This document shows, piece by piece, positions 1 through 9,010 of a DNA stretch of 64,000 nt. Location: positions 1 to 64,000 of the forward strand of contig JADKEA010000015.1 of the NCBI GenBank assembly GCA_016718275.1. Direction: 5' to 3'. This DNA is from Candidatus Villigracilis affinis (GTDB lineage Bacteria > Chloroflexota > Anaerolineae > Anaerolineales > Villigracilaceae). The notes under the pieces were generated by a model. It ran no database searches, was not told the DNA's origin, and worked only from the letters and a program-made list of their open reading frames with translations. How positions within the stretch are numbered: the stretch's first letter is position 1; every line of letters begins with the position of its first letter. Made by a program: the position numbers and the translations under genes.

Positions 1-247
1 AAGTCTGCTGTGCCTGTAAACCTCCCAGTTATATACACATTACCGTTGGAGTCTACTGTAGCGCTAAAACCTTTACAGTAACAATCAGTACCCCAATCCC
101 CTTCGCCCAGACAAAATCCCCACCCGCCGCCAGCGGACTTTCCGCCGCCTCCGCCTGCACGCTCTCCACAGGCCCCACTCCGAAGAGCATCATCAGCAAT
201 GCAAACAGAACCAACAAATTGAAACTGGATTTGAAACGGTTTTTCAT
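1..247 (-). CDS. SBBP-repeat surface protein, 5' part, frameshifted and cut by window edge
   Basis: The start at 247 follows a GGGAGA ribosome site and gives a signal peptide (hydrophobic residues about 10-24, then an alanine-rich cleavage region), followed by GDFVWAKG, the opening of an SBBP beta-propeller repeat. The reading frame then stops near 53. In another frame the next bases read VDSNGNVYITGRFTGTADF, a textbook SBBP repeat that runs off the left edge, so about one base is missing in the run AAGGGGATTGGGG around 95-105. The gene is a paralogue of the proteins at 323-2460 and 2605-4746. The function is probably extracellular and structural. The frameshift may be a consensus error rather than a real mutation. 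Confidence 0.7.
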
Positions 248-275
248 GACACATCTCCCTTTTATTTGTTTTGCA

Positions 276-306
276 GGTGACAGTCACTTGTGAAGTGACT
301 GTCACC
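276..306. repeat. Palindrome, copy 1 (14-bp arms, 3-base loop)
   Basis: A perfect inverted repeat with arms GGTGACAGTCACTT and AAGTGACTGTCACC and loop GTG. It lies between the SBBP-SLH gene ending at 323 and the next gene starting at 247. The same arms with a different loop recur at 6531-6561, also just downstream of an almost identical SLH-coding end. It could act as a terminator on the minus strand, or it may be a dispersed palindromic element co-duplicated with the SLH module. Confidence 0.75.
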
Positions 307-322
307 CTTTTGAAACATTAAC

Positions 323-1534
323 TTACGGCAACGGCAGATTCTTGGCTTTGACGATCAAATATGCACCCCAGCCGCGATCCACCAGTTGACTTGGGCAGAA
401 CATCGGCTTGCCTGTTCCACTGTCCGTTCCGCAGGCGGGGAGCAGACCATCGAGATAAGCCTGCTCGGCCCAATCAATCGCCCAGTAACTCGGGTCGGTG
501 GAAGGGAAATCGGCGAACAAAGTTCCACTTGCGGCGGGCGGCGTGTAATTCACACCATATTTCATGCGCAGACCGAACACGCTCGCCTCCACACGCGGGA
601 GTTGCGTCGCGGGACAGTACATCAGCGGGCTGGATTGGCAACCCTGAGTCAAACCTTCCTGATACATGCCTTCGGCCCACGGCTCAGCCCATTCGAAACC
701 TGTCCAATCATCGCCGAAGGTATTCCACGGCGCGGCAGGCGGAGTGTAGCCTGAGCCCATTTGTCCGCGCAGCATGAAGACGGCGGATTGCGCGCGATCC
801 AAAATCGTATCGGGGCAGTACATCATCGGGCTGGTGGAGCAGCCTGCGGTGTAGCCCGCATCGTACAGCGCTTCGATGTAGTCATGGAGAGGATGATCAA
901 AGGGAACATCAGTAAAAGTAGGAGTTGCGCCTCCAGAAAGCTTGGAGACAAAGATATCGTAATCACCTGCACTTGTTAAATTTGATGTATTTGCCCCAGA
1001 GTCAAAGTCAACGGTTTCAGCAAAGTTCCCTGCATAGTAAACTTCTCCGTTATTGTCTATCGCAATGGCAATTCCCGTGTCATTGGCGGTGCTGCCCATG
1101 CTTTTTGCCCAAACAAAATTTCCATCGTTTGTTAATTTGGAAACAAAGATATCATCAACTGCAATCCCGAAACTGGTGAGGATGTAGGAATTGGGACCAG
1201 GGTCAAAATCCACATCGAATTGAAAACCACCTGTTGTATAAATGTTACCATCTGAATCTAAAGCAATATCTACACTTTTTTGATAGCCATAATAAGTATA
1301 ATTTGGCGCTCCCATTCCCTTGGTCCACATCATGTTGCCATTGCCATCCAATTTGGACACAAAGATATTAAATGATGGATAGGGAATATCCACTCCCACA
1401 CTGACAGGATCTGAATACACAAAATCAGCCCCTGTCACATAAATAATTTGATTCGAATCCAAGTCGATGCCGGAAATACCAAGCCCCATATCTTTAGCCC
1501 ACAGAAAATTTCCGTTACCATCCAACTTGGACAA
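323..1534 (-). CDS. SBBP-repeat/SLH surface protein, 3' part of a frameshifted gene
   Basis: This open frame holds several SBBP repeats (pattern VSKLDGNGNFxWAKxMG ... DSDGNIYTTGGF ... DFDPG), then, from about residue 215, three SLH-like repeats of about 60 residues each ending in YCP-type motifs. It is the continuation, in another frame, of the ORF at 1435-2460. The join is near 1535, where SGS should pass directly to FLSKLDG. Together they encode about 710 residues. The SLH end is nearly identical at DNA level to that of the GH44 protein at 6569-8836. SLH repeats bind secondary cell-wall polymer or the S-layer, so the protein is probably displayed on the cell surface. Confidence 0.8.
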   Translation of the reverse strand: MSKLDGNGNFLWAKDMGLGISGIDLDSNQIIYVTGADFVYSDPVSVGVDIPYPSFNIFVSKLDGNGNMMWTKGMGAPNYTYYGYQKSVDIALDSDGNIYTTGGFQFDVDFDPGPNSYILTSFGIAVDDIFVSKLTNDGNFVWAKSMGSTANDTGIAIAIDNNGEVYYAGNFAETVDFDSGANTSNLTSAGDYDIFVSKLSGGATPTFTDVPFDHPLHDYIEALYDAGYTAGCSTSPMMYCPDTILDRAQSAVFMLRGQMGSGYTPPAAPWNTFGDDWTGFEWAEPWAEGMYQEGLTQGCQSSPLMYCPATQLPRVEASVFGLRMKYGVNYTPPAASGTLFADFPSTDPSYWAIDWAEQAYLDGLLPACGTDSGTGKPMFCPSQLVDRGWGAYLIVKAKNLPLP

Positions 1535-2460
1535 GAACCAGAGCCTAAATATCCACCAGTTAAATTGAACGTACCTGCGCCGGGGTCAAAGTCAACAGTC
1601 CCGGAAAAGCCGCCTACCGTGTATACATCACCGTTTTCATCAATAATAATATTGCCACCACTTACAGATGGAAATGTGGTAGAGCCATCAAGGATTGCAA
1701 CCCCCATACTTTTTGCCCATACGAAACCGCCATTGTTATTCAATTTTGAGACAAAAGCATTGGAACCATACATCGTACTGGCTACATTAAATACACCTGC
1801 CCCTGGATCAAAATCTACAATCCCAGCGAACTGTCCTGTTGTATAAATATTACCGATCGAGTCTAAAGCAATGCTTCCGCCTCCTCCATAGGAATTGCTA
1901 TCTGCTCCACGCATACTCTTTGCCCACATAAAGTTTCCGTTCCCATCCAGCTTCAAGATAAAAATATCCTGACTCCCTTTGCTAGTCAGATTGAACACTT
2001 CCATACCAGGGTTAAAATCTATTATGCCGCCAAACGTGCCTGTAACATAAACATTACCAGAGGCATCCAAAGTAACGTCATTGGCATATTCAAGATACCC
2101 TGTGCTGCCAATGCCTATTGCCCAAGCAAAACTGCCATCTTTATTCAATTTGGAAACAAAGATGTCATTATCGCCCAGACTAGTCAGGTTAAATACATTT
2201 GATCCAGGATCAAAATCAGCGGTATCGAAAAAACCTCCGATGGTATAGATACCCCTTGAGTCTACAACCATATCAGAAACATACTCATAACTCGCCCCAC
2301 CCATTCCCTTCGCCCAGGCAAAATCTCCACTTGCCGCCAGCGGACTTTCCGCCGCCTCCGCCTGCACGCTCTGCACAGGCACCGCCCCCAACAGCATAGA
2401 CAGCAGCATCAATACCGCCAGCATGCTCAAAACGAATGTCGCTTTTATTTTCATTTTCAT
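1435..2460 (-). CDS. SBBP-repeat surface protein, 5' part of a frameshifted gene
   Basis: It starts at 2460 after a GGAGAT ribosome site. Residues 1-35 form a signal peptide ending in a VQAEAAES region also seen in the paralogue at 247. Four to five SBBP repeats of about 50 residues follow, with the recurring blocks GDFAWAKGMGG, VDSRG-IYTIGGF and DFDPG. The last ~45 residues before the stop are out-of-frame sequence. The true continuation is the ORF ending at 323. The gene follows the terminator of the SBBP gene at 2605 and carries the duplicated promoter segment at 2510-2567. No enzymatic residues are visible, and the role is likely structural or adhesive. Confidence 0.8.
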   Translation of the reverse strand: MKMKIKATFVLSMLAVLMLLSMLLGAVPVQSVQAEAAESPLAASGDFAWAKGMGGASYEYVSDMVVDSRGIYTIGGFFDTADFDPGSNVFNLTSLGDNDIFVSKLNKDGSFAWAIGIGSTGYLEYANDVTLDASGNVYVTGTFGGIIDFNPGMEVFNLTSKGSQDIFILKLDGNGNFMWAKSMRGADSNSYGGGGSIALDSIGNIYTTGQFAGIVDFDPGAGVFNVASTMYGSNAFVSKLNNNGGFVWAKSMGVAILDGSTTFPSVSGGNIIIDENGDVYTVGGFSGTVDFDPGAGTFNLTGGYLGSGSCPSWMVTEIFCGLKIWGLVFPASTWIRIKLFM

Positions 2461-2509
2461 CTCCTTTTGTATGTTTGAAAACTATTCTTCTCCAAACTCT
2501 GACACCTTA

Positions 2510-2567
2510 TTTATACCGAAAGGTTGTTACAGGCATGACACAACCATGTCACAGTTTGGTGACATGC
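2510..2567 (-). promoter_or_regulatory. Promoter/operator segment of SBBP gene, duplicated copy 1
   Basis: About 58 bases match 4813-4870 with roughly eight differences. Both copies contain a dyad of the form TGACACAnCCnTGTCA and, on the minus strand, a TATAAAT that could be a -10 box, with no good -35 box. One edge of the copy resembles the last codons of the histidine kinase gene, which suggests that promoter and SBBP gene were duplicated together. An activator-dependent promoter is plausible. The neighbouring OmpR-type regulator is an obvious but unproven candidate. Confidence 0.5.
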
Positions 2568-2568
2568 A

Positions 2569-2599
2569 AAAAAATAGCGCGAGATAAAATCTCGCGCTA
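2569..2599 (-). terminator. Rho-independent terminator of the SBBP-SLH gene at 2605
   Basis: Eleven-base-pair stem TAGCGCGAGAT / ATCTCGCGCTA with loop AAA, followed on the minus strand by seven T residues. It sits just after the stop at 2605. Confidence 0.85.
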
Positions 2600-2604
2600 C
2601 AGGT

Positions 2605-4746
2605 CTATGGCACAGGCAGATTTCTGGCCTTGACGATGATGTACGCCGCCAATGCGCGTTGGACGGGTTCGTCTGGACAGAACATGGGTTTGCCGTTTTG
2701 AATTCCGCAGGAGGGCATCAGGCCGTTTCGGTAGGCTTGTTCGGCCCAGGCAATACCCCATTCATTGGGGCCGATGGCAGGCAGGTCGGCGAACAGATCG
2801 CCAGTGGCAGGCGGAGGGAGATAATTCTGCCCATATTTCATTTTCAACCCAAAGATCGAAGCCTCCATGCGGGTGAGTTGTGCGGTGGGACAAAATTTCA
2901 ACGGGTCAGCCTGACAGCCCTTGGTCAGTTTGGCGGCATACATCCCCTCGGCCCATGGAAGCGCCCATTCGAACCCACTCCAATCTTCTGTTGAGAAGAT
3001 CTCCCACGGCGCGGGGGGCGGAGTATAGGCGGGGCCAAATTGTCCGCGCAGCATGAACACGGCAGTTTGGGCGCGGTTCAAAATTGCATCCGGGCAGAAT
3101 TTTAATGGGTTGACCTCGCAGCCCGAGGTGAGTCCAGAAGCGTACAAGGCCTGGATGTATTTGAATTGTGGATGATCGTAATTCACATCCACGAAGATCG
3201 GTATTCCATTCCCGTTGAGTTTGGAAACAAAAATGTCATAGTAGCCCTGACTCGTGAGGTGGAATGGTTCAGGGCCGGGGTCGAAATCCACCTTGCCTGC
3301 AAAGTTACCCGTGGCATATACATTACCACTCGGATCCACAGTGATGCCCATGCCGAGGTCGTCACCCGTTCCACCTGCACTCTTTGCCCAGATGAAATTT
3401 CCATCGGCATCCAATTGGGTGATGAAAATATCTTTGTAACGGCCATTACCCGCAAGGTGAAACTCGCCCGCGCCGGGGTCGAAATCGGCGGTATCGGAAA
3501 AACTCCCCACGGTGTAGATATTGCCGAGCGGATCAAGCGCGAGGTCATAGCCATGTCCGGCGCCCGGGCCGCCCATCTGCCTAGCCCATACGAAATTGCC
3601 GTTGTCATCCAACTTGAGGAGGAAGACATCGGAATCGCCAAGGCTAGTTAATGCAAAGCTCTCAGCACCAGGGGCGAAATCAATCGTTCTCCAAAAATCG
3701 CCGGTCGCATACATACTGCCGTCTGAATCTACAATCAGGCCAAAACCTTGCGCCTCACCCATTCCGCCAATGGCTTTGGCCCAAACGAAATTTCCATTGG
3801 CATCAAGCCGTGAGATGAAGACATCGCTTCCCCCCGTGCTGACGAAGTTGGCCGTATCTTCACCGGGGTCAAGGTCAATAGCGCCTTCAAAACGGCCCGT
3901 GGTATATACGCTGGCGTCCGTGCCCAATGCAGTGCCAAAGCCGAGGTCATCTTGAATTCCGCCCATGCGTTTGGCCCAAACGAAATTTCCGTCGGCATCC
4001 AGTTTGGTAATGACAATATCGTTTTTCCCGGCGCTGGTCAGGTTCGCGGTGTTCGCCCCGGGATCGAAATCGGCTGTGCCTTGAAAATACCCTGTGAGAT
4101 ACACATTCCCATCTTTATCAACAGCCACAGCGGAACCGCCGTCGTCGCTTGCTCCACCCATCCGTTTTGCCCAAACCAGGTTTCCATCTTCATCAAGACG
4201 GACCACGAAAATATCACGCAGACCTGCGCTGCTCAAGTTCAAGATATCTGTGCCCGGGTCAAAATCGGCAGTGCCTTCAAAACTGCCCATCACATACACA
4301 TTCTTGTTTGCGTCCACGGCGATATCGTAGGCATAATCCCAGGCCTGCCCGCCGATATGCTTTGCCCATAGGAAATTTCCATCGGTATCCAATTTAGCGG
4401 CAAAGACATCGCTGTAATCGAGGCTGGTGCTGGTAAGGGTAAAGGTACCTTCGCCGGGGTCGAAATCAAGCGCACCGGTAAATCCGCCGGTGAAATAGAT
4501 GTTCCCATCCACATCCGTCGCGATATCATATCCCTGCCCAAAATCGCTGGTACTGCTTCCACCCATGTGTTTTGCCCAAAGAAAATCTCCACTGACCCCG
4601 GAGGGAAGCAGGCTTGAGGCAATTGGTGTTGGGGTTTCCACAGTGATCTGAAATGTGTTGCCAGTGGGAAGAAAATAAACACTCAACAATGCCGCCCCGG
4701 CAAGCACGATCGAATACAGGATGTGTTTCATCGTTATGTTGTTCAT
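2605..4746 (-). CDS. SBBP-repeat protein with C-terminal SLH-like repeats
   Basis: An intact 713-residue secreted protein if started at 4746 (MNNITMKHILYS). An upstream in-frame ATG at 4797 would add 17 residues, and neither start has a strong ribosome site. A single hydrophobic segment (residues about 8-24) serves as signal peptide or anchor. About nine SBBP repeats follow, with the pattern GDFLWAKHMGG, VDGNIYFTGGF, DFDPG and DxFxxKLDxDGNF. From about residue 520 there are three SLH-like repeats with paired cysteines (SGCEVNPLKFCPD, KGCQADPLKFCPT, PSCGIQNGKPMFCPD). It is the intact version of the two frameshifted paralogues to its left. It is probably a cell-surface beta-propeller protein of unknown ligand. 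Confidence 0.85.
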   Translation of the reverse strand: MNNITMKHILYSIVLAGAALLSVYFLPTGNTFQITVETPTPIASSLLPSGVSGDFLWAKHMGGSSTSDFGQGYDIATDVDGNIYFTGGFTGALDFDPGEGTFTLTSTSLDYSDVFAAKLDTDGNFLWAKHIGGQAWDYAYDIAVDANKNVYVMGSFEGTADFDPGTDILNLSSAGLRDIFVVRLDEDGNLVWAKRMGGASDDGGSAVAVDKDGNVYLTGYFQGTADFDPGANTANLTSAGKNDIVITKLDADGNFVWAKRMGGIQDDLGFGTALGTDASVYTTGRFEGAIDLDPGEDTANFVSTGGSDVFISRLDANGNFVWAKAIGGMGEAQGFGLIVDSDGSMYATGDFWRTIDFAPGAESFALTSLGDSDVFLLKLDDNGNFVWARQMGGPGAGHGYDLALDPLGNIYTVGSFSDTADFDPGAGEFHLAGNGRYKDIFITQLDADGNFIWAKSAGGTGDDLGMGITVDPSGNVYATGNFAGKVDFDPGPEPFHLTSQGYYDIFVSKLNGNGIPIFVDVNYDHPQFKYIQALYASGLTSGCEVNPLKFCPDAILNRAQTAVFMLRGQFGPAYTPPPAPWEIFSTEDWSGFEWALPWAEGMYAAKLTKGCQADPLKFCPTAQLTRMEASIFGLKMKYGQNYLPPPATGDLFADLPAIGPNEWGIAWAEQAYRNGLMPSCGIQNGKPMFCPDEPVQRALAAYIIVKARNLPVP

Positions 4747-4812
4747 GATAGCGCCATTAAAGACCAGTGACGGTGGACAGCAATCCACTGTCGGCAAGGT
4801 GTTGAATGATTC

Positions 4813-4870
4813 ATTTATACCGAATGGTTGTCACAAGCATGACACAGCCGTGTCACAGTTTGGTAACAGG
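4813..4870 (-). promoter_or_regulatory. Promoter/operator segment of SBBP gene, duplicated copy 2
   Basis: This is the counterpart of 2510-2567. On the minus strand it reads through a dyad GTGACACGGCTGTGTCA and then a GGTATAAAT -10-like box. It overlaps the last codons and stop of the histidine kinase gene at 4853, so the SBBP gene may be read both from here and from the two-component operon. Confidence 0.5.
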
Positions 4871-5776
4871 CAGGCGTACAGTAAAAATGGAGCCATGTTG
4901 TTCGTCACGCTGGCTTCGCAAGGTCAACTCCCCGTGATGCAGAGAAACGATCCGTTTGACAAAAGACAACCCCAATCCGCTGCCTTCCACCGCATGGGCA
5001 TTTTCACCGCGATACAGTTCTTCAAAAACCTTTTGCTGTTCATCTGGATGAATCCCCGAACCGTTGTCGGCCACTTCAATAATGACCATCCGTTCGTCAT
5101 CACGCACCCGAATTTCAACCGCATCATTCTGGACCGTGAATTTGAGTGCATTATCAAGGAGATTGTACAAGCTGATGCCGAGCAGGTCGCGGTCGCCGCT
5201 CACAGGGGGAGGCGGCGTGGGCACCTTGGTCACCATCAAGTTAATGCGGCGGCGTTCGCGCCCCGGTGTGGACCGCAGTACCTCGATGATCTCCTCCACC
5301 AATTCAGGGATATCCACCGCTTCGCGTTCCAATTTGTTTTCATCAAGGTCAGAGAGTTTCCGCAAGTCACGCAACAAACGGACAAGCCGTTCCAAAGCCT
5401 TTTGAATATTGCCCTCTGCCTTGCGGCGTTCCTCCAATTCGGTCACAGCCTGCAGGTTTTCCAGCGAAGCCTGCAGGCCCATCAGCGGATTCTTCAATTC
5501 GTGGTCGAGGCGGCGGATGAAACGACGGTGACTGTCTTCATAACTGCGGGTCAGCGCAACCATCTCGGCGCGCATCTTCTTTTCACGCAGGGCATCGGCC
5601 ACACCAAGGGATTGCATCCACAAGGTGAAGAGCAGGCCAAACACAAACAGAACTGCACCCAATCCCAACCGAAACGACAGAACGATTTCGGGTTTGATCA
5701 GGGTGGGCAGAATGATTAAGGCAAAAATTCCAAGCAGAAGAGGGAAAAAGGGAAGGAGGAATTTATAGCGGCTCAT
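4853..5776 (-). CDS. Membrane sensor histidine kinase
   Basis: 307 residues. Two transmembrane helices at about residues 7-27 and 35-55 have almost no extracytoplasmic loop, so the sensor part is small or intramembrane. The HisKA box RRLDHELKNPLMGLQ carries the phospho-acceptor histidine at about residue 90. The HATPase domain shows the N box (LLDNALKF), G1 box (VADNGSGI) and G2 box (GSGLGLSFVKRIV). Its start overlaps the stop of the response regulator by four bases (ATGA), so the two are translationally coupled. The signal is unknown. The setting among surface-protein genes suggests control of the envelope or of the SBBP genes. Confidence 0.9.
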   Translation of the reverse strand: MSRYKFLLPFFPLLLGIFALIILPTLIKPEIVLSFRLGLGAVLFVFGLLFTLWMQSLGVADALREKKMRAEMVALTRSYEDSHRRFIRRLDHELKNPLMGLQASLENLQAVTELEERRKAEGNIQKALERLVRLLRDLRKLSDLDENKLEREAVDIPELVEEIIEVLRSTPGRERRRINLMVTKVPTPPPPVSGDRDLLGISLYNLLDNALKFTVQNDAVEIRVRDDERMVIIEVADNGSGIHPDEQQKVFEELYRGENAHAVEGSGLGLSFVKRIVSLHHGELTLRSQRDEQHGSIFTVRLPVTKL

Positions 5777-6492
5777 GACTCAGGCTTCACAGGTGCAATG
5801 AAAATATACCCCTCACCCGTCAGGGTCTGGATGAAACGCGGCGCTCCGGCGTCATCTTTTAGAGCTCTTCGCAATTCGTTGACACGTGTATCCACGGTGC
5901 GCGTGCCGGTTGGGTATTCCCAGCCCCAAACCGAGTGCAGCAAATGCTCACGGCTGACCGCTTCGTCGGGGTGGGTCATCAAGTATTCGAGAACAACAAA
6001 CGCCTTCGGCGTGAGGTTGAGTGCTTCGTCGGCGAGAAAGGCGCGTCGAGATTGGCGATCCAGCAACAGGTCGAGTGAAGCGATGCGATGCGCGGAGAAA
6101 AGCGATTGACCAGACGGGCGGGCGCGTCGCAACACAGCATGGATCCGTGCAAGCAATTCCTGCGAGTGAAAAGGCTTGTTGAGGTAATCATCCGCACCTT
6201 CTTCCAAAGCCACTGCGCGTTCAGAGGCCTCCCCCACCTGCGTGAGCAAAATAGTCGGAATCCAGATATTGGATTTACGCATCCGCCGCAGGGCTTCACG
6301 GCCATTCATGCGCGGCATGAGCACATCCATCACGATCACATCGGGGCGGTGCGCTTGCACCTTGGTAAGAGCTTCTTCACCTGTCGAGGCGGTTATCACA
6401 TGAAACCCCGAACGTTCGAGCAGCGGCCCCAGACTTTCAACGATCATGGAGTCATCATCTACAAGCAGCAAGGTAAGTTGACGTTGGTTCAT
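5773..6492 (-). CDS. OmpR/PhoB-family response regulator
   Basis: 239 residues. The N-terminal receiver domain has the acidic pair DDD near residue 13, the phospho-acceptor aspartate in VIVMDVLMPRMNG, and the conserved lysine in DDYLNKPF. The C-terminal winged-helix domain (about 145-235) shows the TPKAFVVLEYLM and TRTVDTRVNELRRAL motifs of the OmpR group. It is the first gene of a two-gene operon with the histidine kinase. Expected role: phosphorylation-controlled transcription factor. Nearby candidate targets are the repeated TGACACA-N3/4-TGTCA dyads at 2510 and 4813, which is inference only. Confidence 0.93.
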   Translation of the reverse strand: MNQRQLTLLLVDDDSMIVESLGPLLERSGFHVITASTGEEALTKVQAHRPDVIVMDVLMPRMNGREALRRMRKSNIWIPTILLTQVGEASERAVALEEGADDYLNKPFHSQELLARIHAVLRRARPSGQSLFSAHRIASLDLLLDRQSRRAFLADEALNLTPKAFVVLEYLMTHPDEAVSREHLLHSVWGWEYPTGTRTVDTRVNELRRALKDDAGAPRFIQTLTGEGYIFIAPVKPES

Positions 6493-6530
6493 GGCTTGAA
6501 ATTATACTTCGCTCCCTATATGCAAAGACA

Positions 6531-6561
6531 GGTGACAGTCACTTTACAAGTGACTGTCACC
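6531..6561. repeat. Palindrome, copy 2 (14-bp arms, 3-base loop)
   Basis: It has the same 14-base arms as 276-306, but loop TAC. It lies eight bases past the stop of the GH44-SLH gene and upstream of the response-regulator gene. It may act as a terminator for the GH44 gene, although no T run follows. Confidence 0.75.
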
Positions 6562-6568
6562 TCATGGT

Positions 6569-8836
6569 TTACGGCAACGGCAAGTTCTTGGCTTTGACGA
6601 TCAAATACGCCCCCCAACCGCGATCCACCAGTTGACTTGGGCAGAACATCGGCTTGCCTGTTCCACTGTCCGTTCCGCAGGCGGGGAGCAGACCATCGAG
6701 ATAAGCCTGCTCAGCCCAATCAATCGCCCAGTAACTCGGGTCCGTGGAGGGGAAATCGGCGAACAAAGTTCCACTTGCGGCGGGAGGCGTGTAATTCACA
6801 CCATACTTCATTCGCAAACCAAATACGCTTGCTTCCACACGCGGAAGTTGATTGGAGGGACAAAACATCAGCGGGCTGGATTGACAACCTTGAGTCAAGC
6901 CTTCCTGATACATACCTTCCGCCCACGGCTCAGCCCATTCGAAACCTGTCCAATCATCGCCGAAGGTATTCCACGGCGCGGCGGGCGGAGTGTAGCCTGA
7001 GCCCATTTGTCCGCGCAGCATGAAGACGGCAGATTGCGCGCGATCCAGAATCGTATCGGGGCAGTACATCATCGGGTCGGTGGAACAGCCTGCGGTGTAG
7101 CCGTTATCGTACAAGGCTTGAATATAGGCATACAGCGGGTGGTCGGCAGGGACATCCACAAACGTGGTTTGCGAAGCGGAGGAGGGAATCACGATCAGCG
7201 TGATCGAATTCGCCGGGTAGCTGGCCGTGAATCCGCTGGAGGTGACCGCTTGATCCGCCTGTTTGACGATGGCGCCTAAATTGGCAGAGCTATATCGATA
7301 GACCTGCGCCGTGTCCACGGGTTGAAATCCAGATAAGGCCAGATCACTGGTGATCGTTGAGGCGGTCTTGTTAATGACCATGAGAGTCAATGTGCCGCTC
7401 GCGCTGCGCTTCGCGGCATAAACGGCTAACTGCGATTGGTCAGCGCTGGAAGATTGCACACTGGTATCACCAAACGCGCTGCCTGCGCCATCGTAATTGC
7501 GATACATGCGAAATGCAAAAATACCGGGCGCGTTGAAATCATCAGGCGTGCCCCATAATGTTGCCAGGTCCAGGCCTTCGCGGCCAAAGATGCCGAGGAT
7601 ATCGGCCTGAGCCAGTGCGCCGTTCATATATCCGAGCGCGCCCCAGTTGTATTCGGTGATGGCAAGTTTCGTGCCCGGGTAATAATTCGCCACCCAATCT
7701 TCCATGCGTGGAATTAAATACACAGGCTGACCGATCCAGCCTTCATGCACGTAACTTGGATCCCAAAGCTGGCGCGTGGAACGCAAACGCGCCGACTGCA
7801 CGGCGGCACTTCCAAGCGAATCGGAATACACGCCATCCACCTGAGGATACACGTGCAAGTCAAGATAATCGAGAATGCGCACGCCATGCGCCTGTTCATA
7901 GGCTTTCATTTGCTGGAGATACCACGGCACAAAATCCATGTTGCCGTGTGCGGCGCGGTCCGCGCCGGGGTAACAACCGTCAGCGGCGGAATAGAAATAG
8001 GCACACCAGCCCCATTCCACAGGTCCAAGCGTTTGAGCCGACGAATCGGCGGCTTTGATGGCGGCGGCATAGGCGTACGTCTTATCGCGCATTTCATCAT
8101 AGGTGACCGGGTTGGGATGCACATCGTAATGCGTGCTGTTCCACAACATCGGTTCGTTATCCAAATTGTAGAACATCACGCCGCCATTGGCAGCCGTGCC
8201 ATAATTCCCCTTCAAGTGATTGATCCATGCCGTGACAAAAGAAGAAGTGATCGCAACGCTGGTGTCAGTGGGATTATTACCCGTGAGTTGAACACCGTTA
8301 TGCCAGCCATTGCCGCAATCGGGATCCCAATAATCCGTACTATCCTGCGCACCATATTTGCTGACCTTGAATCCGCAATCATACGGATGATCTTCCCTGC
8401 GGGCTTTGGGCGTCCACCCGATGAGAGGAACGGTCATGATCGTATCTGTGCTGGTGCGGCGATCCTGTTCAATGAACTCGTCTGAAGCAGAGCCATTGGG
8501 CAGCAACTCGGGATGGGCATTATCTTCAGGGATGTTCTCGTAGTACCAGTCCGCGCCGGTGTTGTGGACATCCAATTGCCAGTTATAACGCGTGGTCGAA
8601 TTCCCACCCCAGCGGCGGACGGGCAGATTCAGATCAGCGGCGATGGCTTCCGTGGCAAAGTTCATACCGTAAATATACGGGCTGATGGCATGCACATCCG
8701 CCGCGGCATTCACACTCAAGGCCGGGCCGGCAGCAGCGGAATGTGTGGCGGAGGCAAAGGGCACATCTCCAAATGCGCATGCCGCCAGCATGACAATGAT
8801 CAACAAACAACGGAACAGGGATATTGTATGTTTCAT
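6569..8836 (-). CDS. GH44-family glycanase with C-terminal SLH repeats
   Basis: 755 residues. The signal peptide is at 1-30. A glycoside hydrolase family 44 module covers roughly 40-555: the family's general acid/base glutamate is in NLDNEP (about residue 228) and the nucleophile in AITEYNWG (about 395), within a TIM barrel plus small beta domain. GH44 enzymes are endo-acting on beta-1,4-glucans and xyloglucan. Three SLH-like repeats (about 560-755) follow and are almost identical to those of the protein ending at 323, so the enzyme is likely held at the cell surface. A sugar ABC transporter at 12-15 kb fits uptake of its products. The start at 8836 follows a GGAG-like site (AGGAGACCCGA). Confidence 0.9.
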   Translation of the reverse strand: MKHTISLFRCLLIIVMLAACAFGDVPFASATHSAAAGPALSVNAAADVHAISPYIYGMNFATEAIAADLNLPVRRWGGNSTTRYNWQLDVHNTGADWYYENIPEDNAHPELLPNGSASDEFIEQDRRTSTDTIMTVPLIGWTPKARREDHPYDCGFKVSKYGAQDSTDYWDPDCGNGWHNGVQLTGNNPTDTSVAITSSFVTAWINHLKGNYGTAANGGVMFYNLDNEPMLWNSTHYDVHPNPVTYDEMRDKTYAYAAAIKAADSSAQTLGPVEWGWCAYFYSAADGCYPGADRAAHGNMDFVPWYLQQMKAYEQAHGVRILDYLDLHVYPQVDGVYSDSLGSAAVQSARLRSTRQLWDPSYVHEGWIGQPVYLIPRMEDWVANYYPGTKLAITEYNWGALGYMNGALAQADILGIFGREGLDLATLWGTPDDFNAPGIFAFRMYRNYDGAGSAFGDTSVQSSSADQSQLAVYAAKRSASGTLTLMVINKTASTITSDLALSGFQPVDTAQVYRYSSANLGAIVKQADQAVTSSGFTASYPANSITLIVIPSSASQTTFVDVPADHPLYAYIQALYDNGYTAGCSTDPMMYCPDTILDRAQSAVFMLRGQMGSGYTPPAAPWNTFGDDWTGFEWAEPWAEGMYQEGLTQGCQSSPLMFCPSNQLPRVEASVFGLRMKYGVNYTPPAASGTLFADFPSTDPSYWAIDWAEQAYLDGLLPACGTDSGTGKPMFCPSQLVDRGWGAYLIVKAKNLPLP

Positions 8837-8949
8837 TCGGGTCTCCTATGATTTTTTTCTACGTTAAAGGTTTGGTAGACATAGTGTAATCCCCTTTCAA
8901 AAATTGACAAATTACATTGGTACCACCCTGTTGGTTCGGCAAATGGATA

Positions 8950-8983
8950 ATAAACACACCCCGAAAATCATTTTCGGGGTGTG
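8950..8983 (-). terminator. Terminator of the BNR/SLH protein gene
   Basis: Fourteen-base-pair stem CACACCCCGAAAAT / ATTTTCGGGGTGTG with a one-base loop, followed on the minus strand by TTTATTA. It lies 28 bases past the stop at 9011. Confidence 0.85.
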
Positions 8984-9010
8984 CAACCTTACTTGAACAT
9001 GAATTATCTA

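Noticed and set aside
4094..4397. Plus-strand ORFs across SBBP genes and other minus-strand genes
   Set aside because: They are frame shadows of repeat-rich coding sequence, without ribosome sites or recognisable domains.
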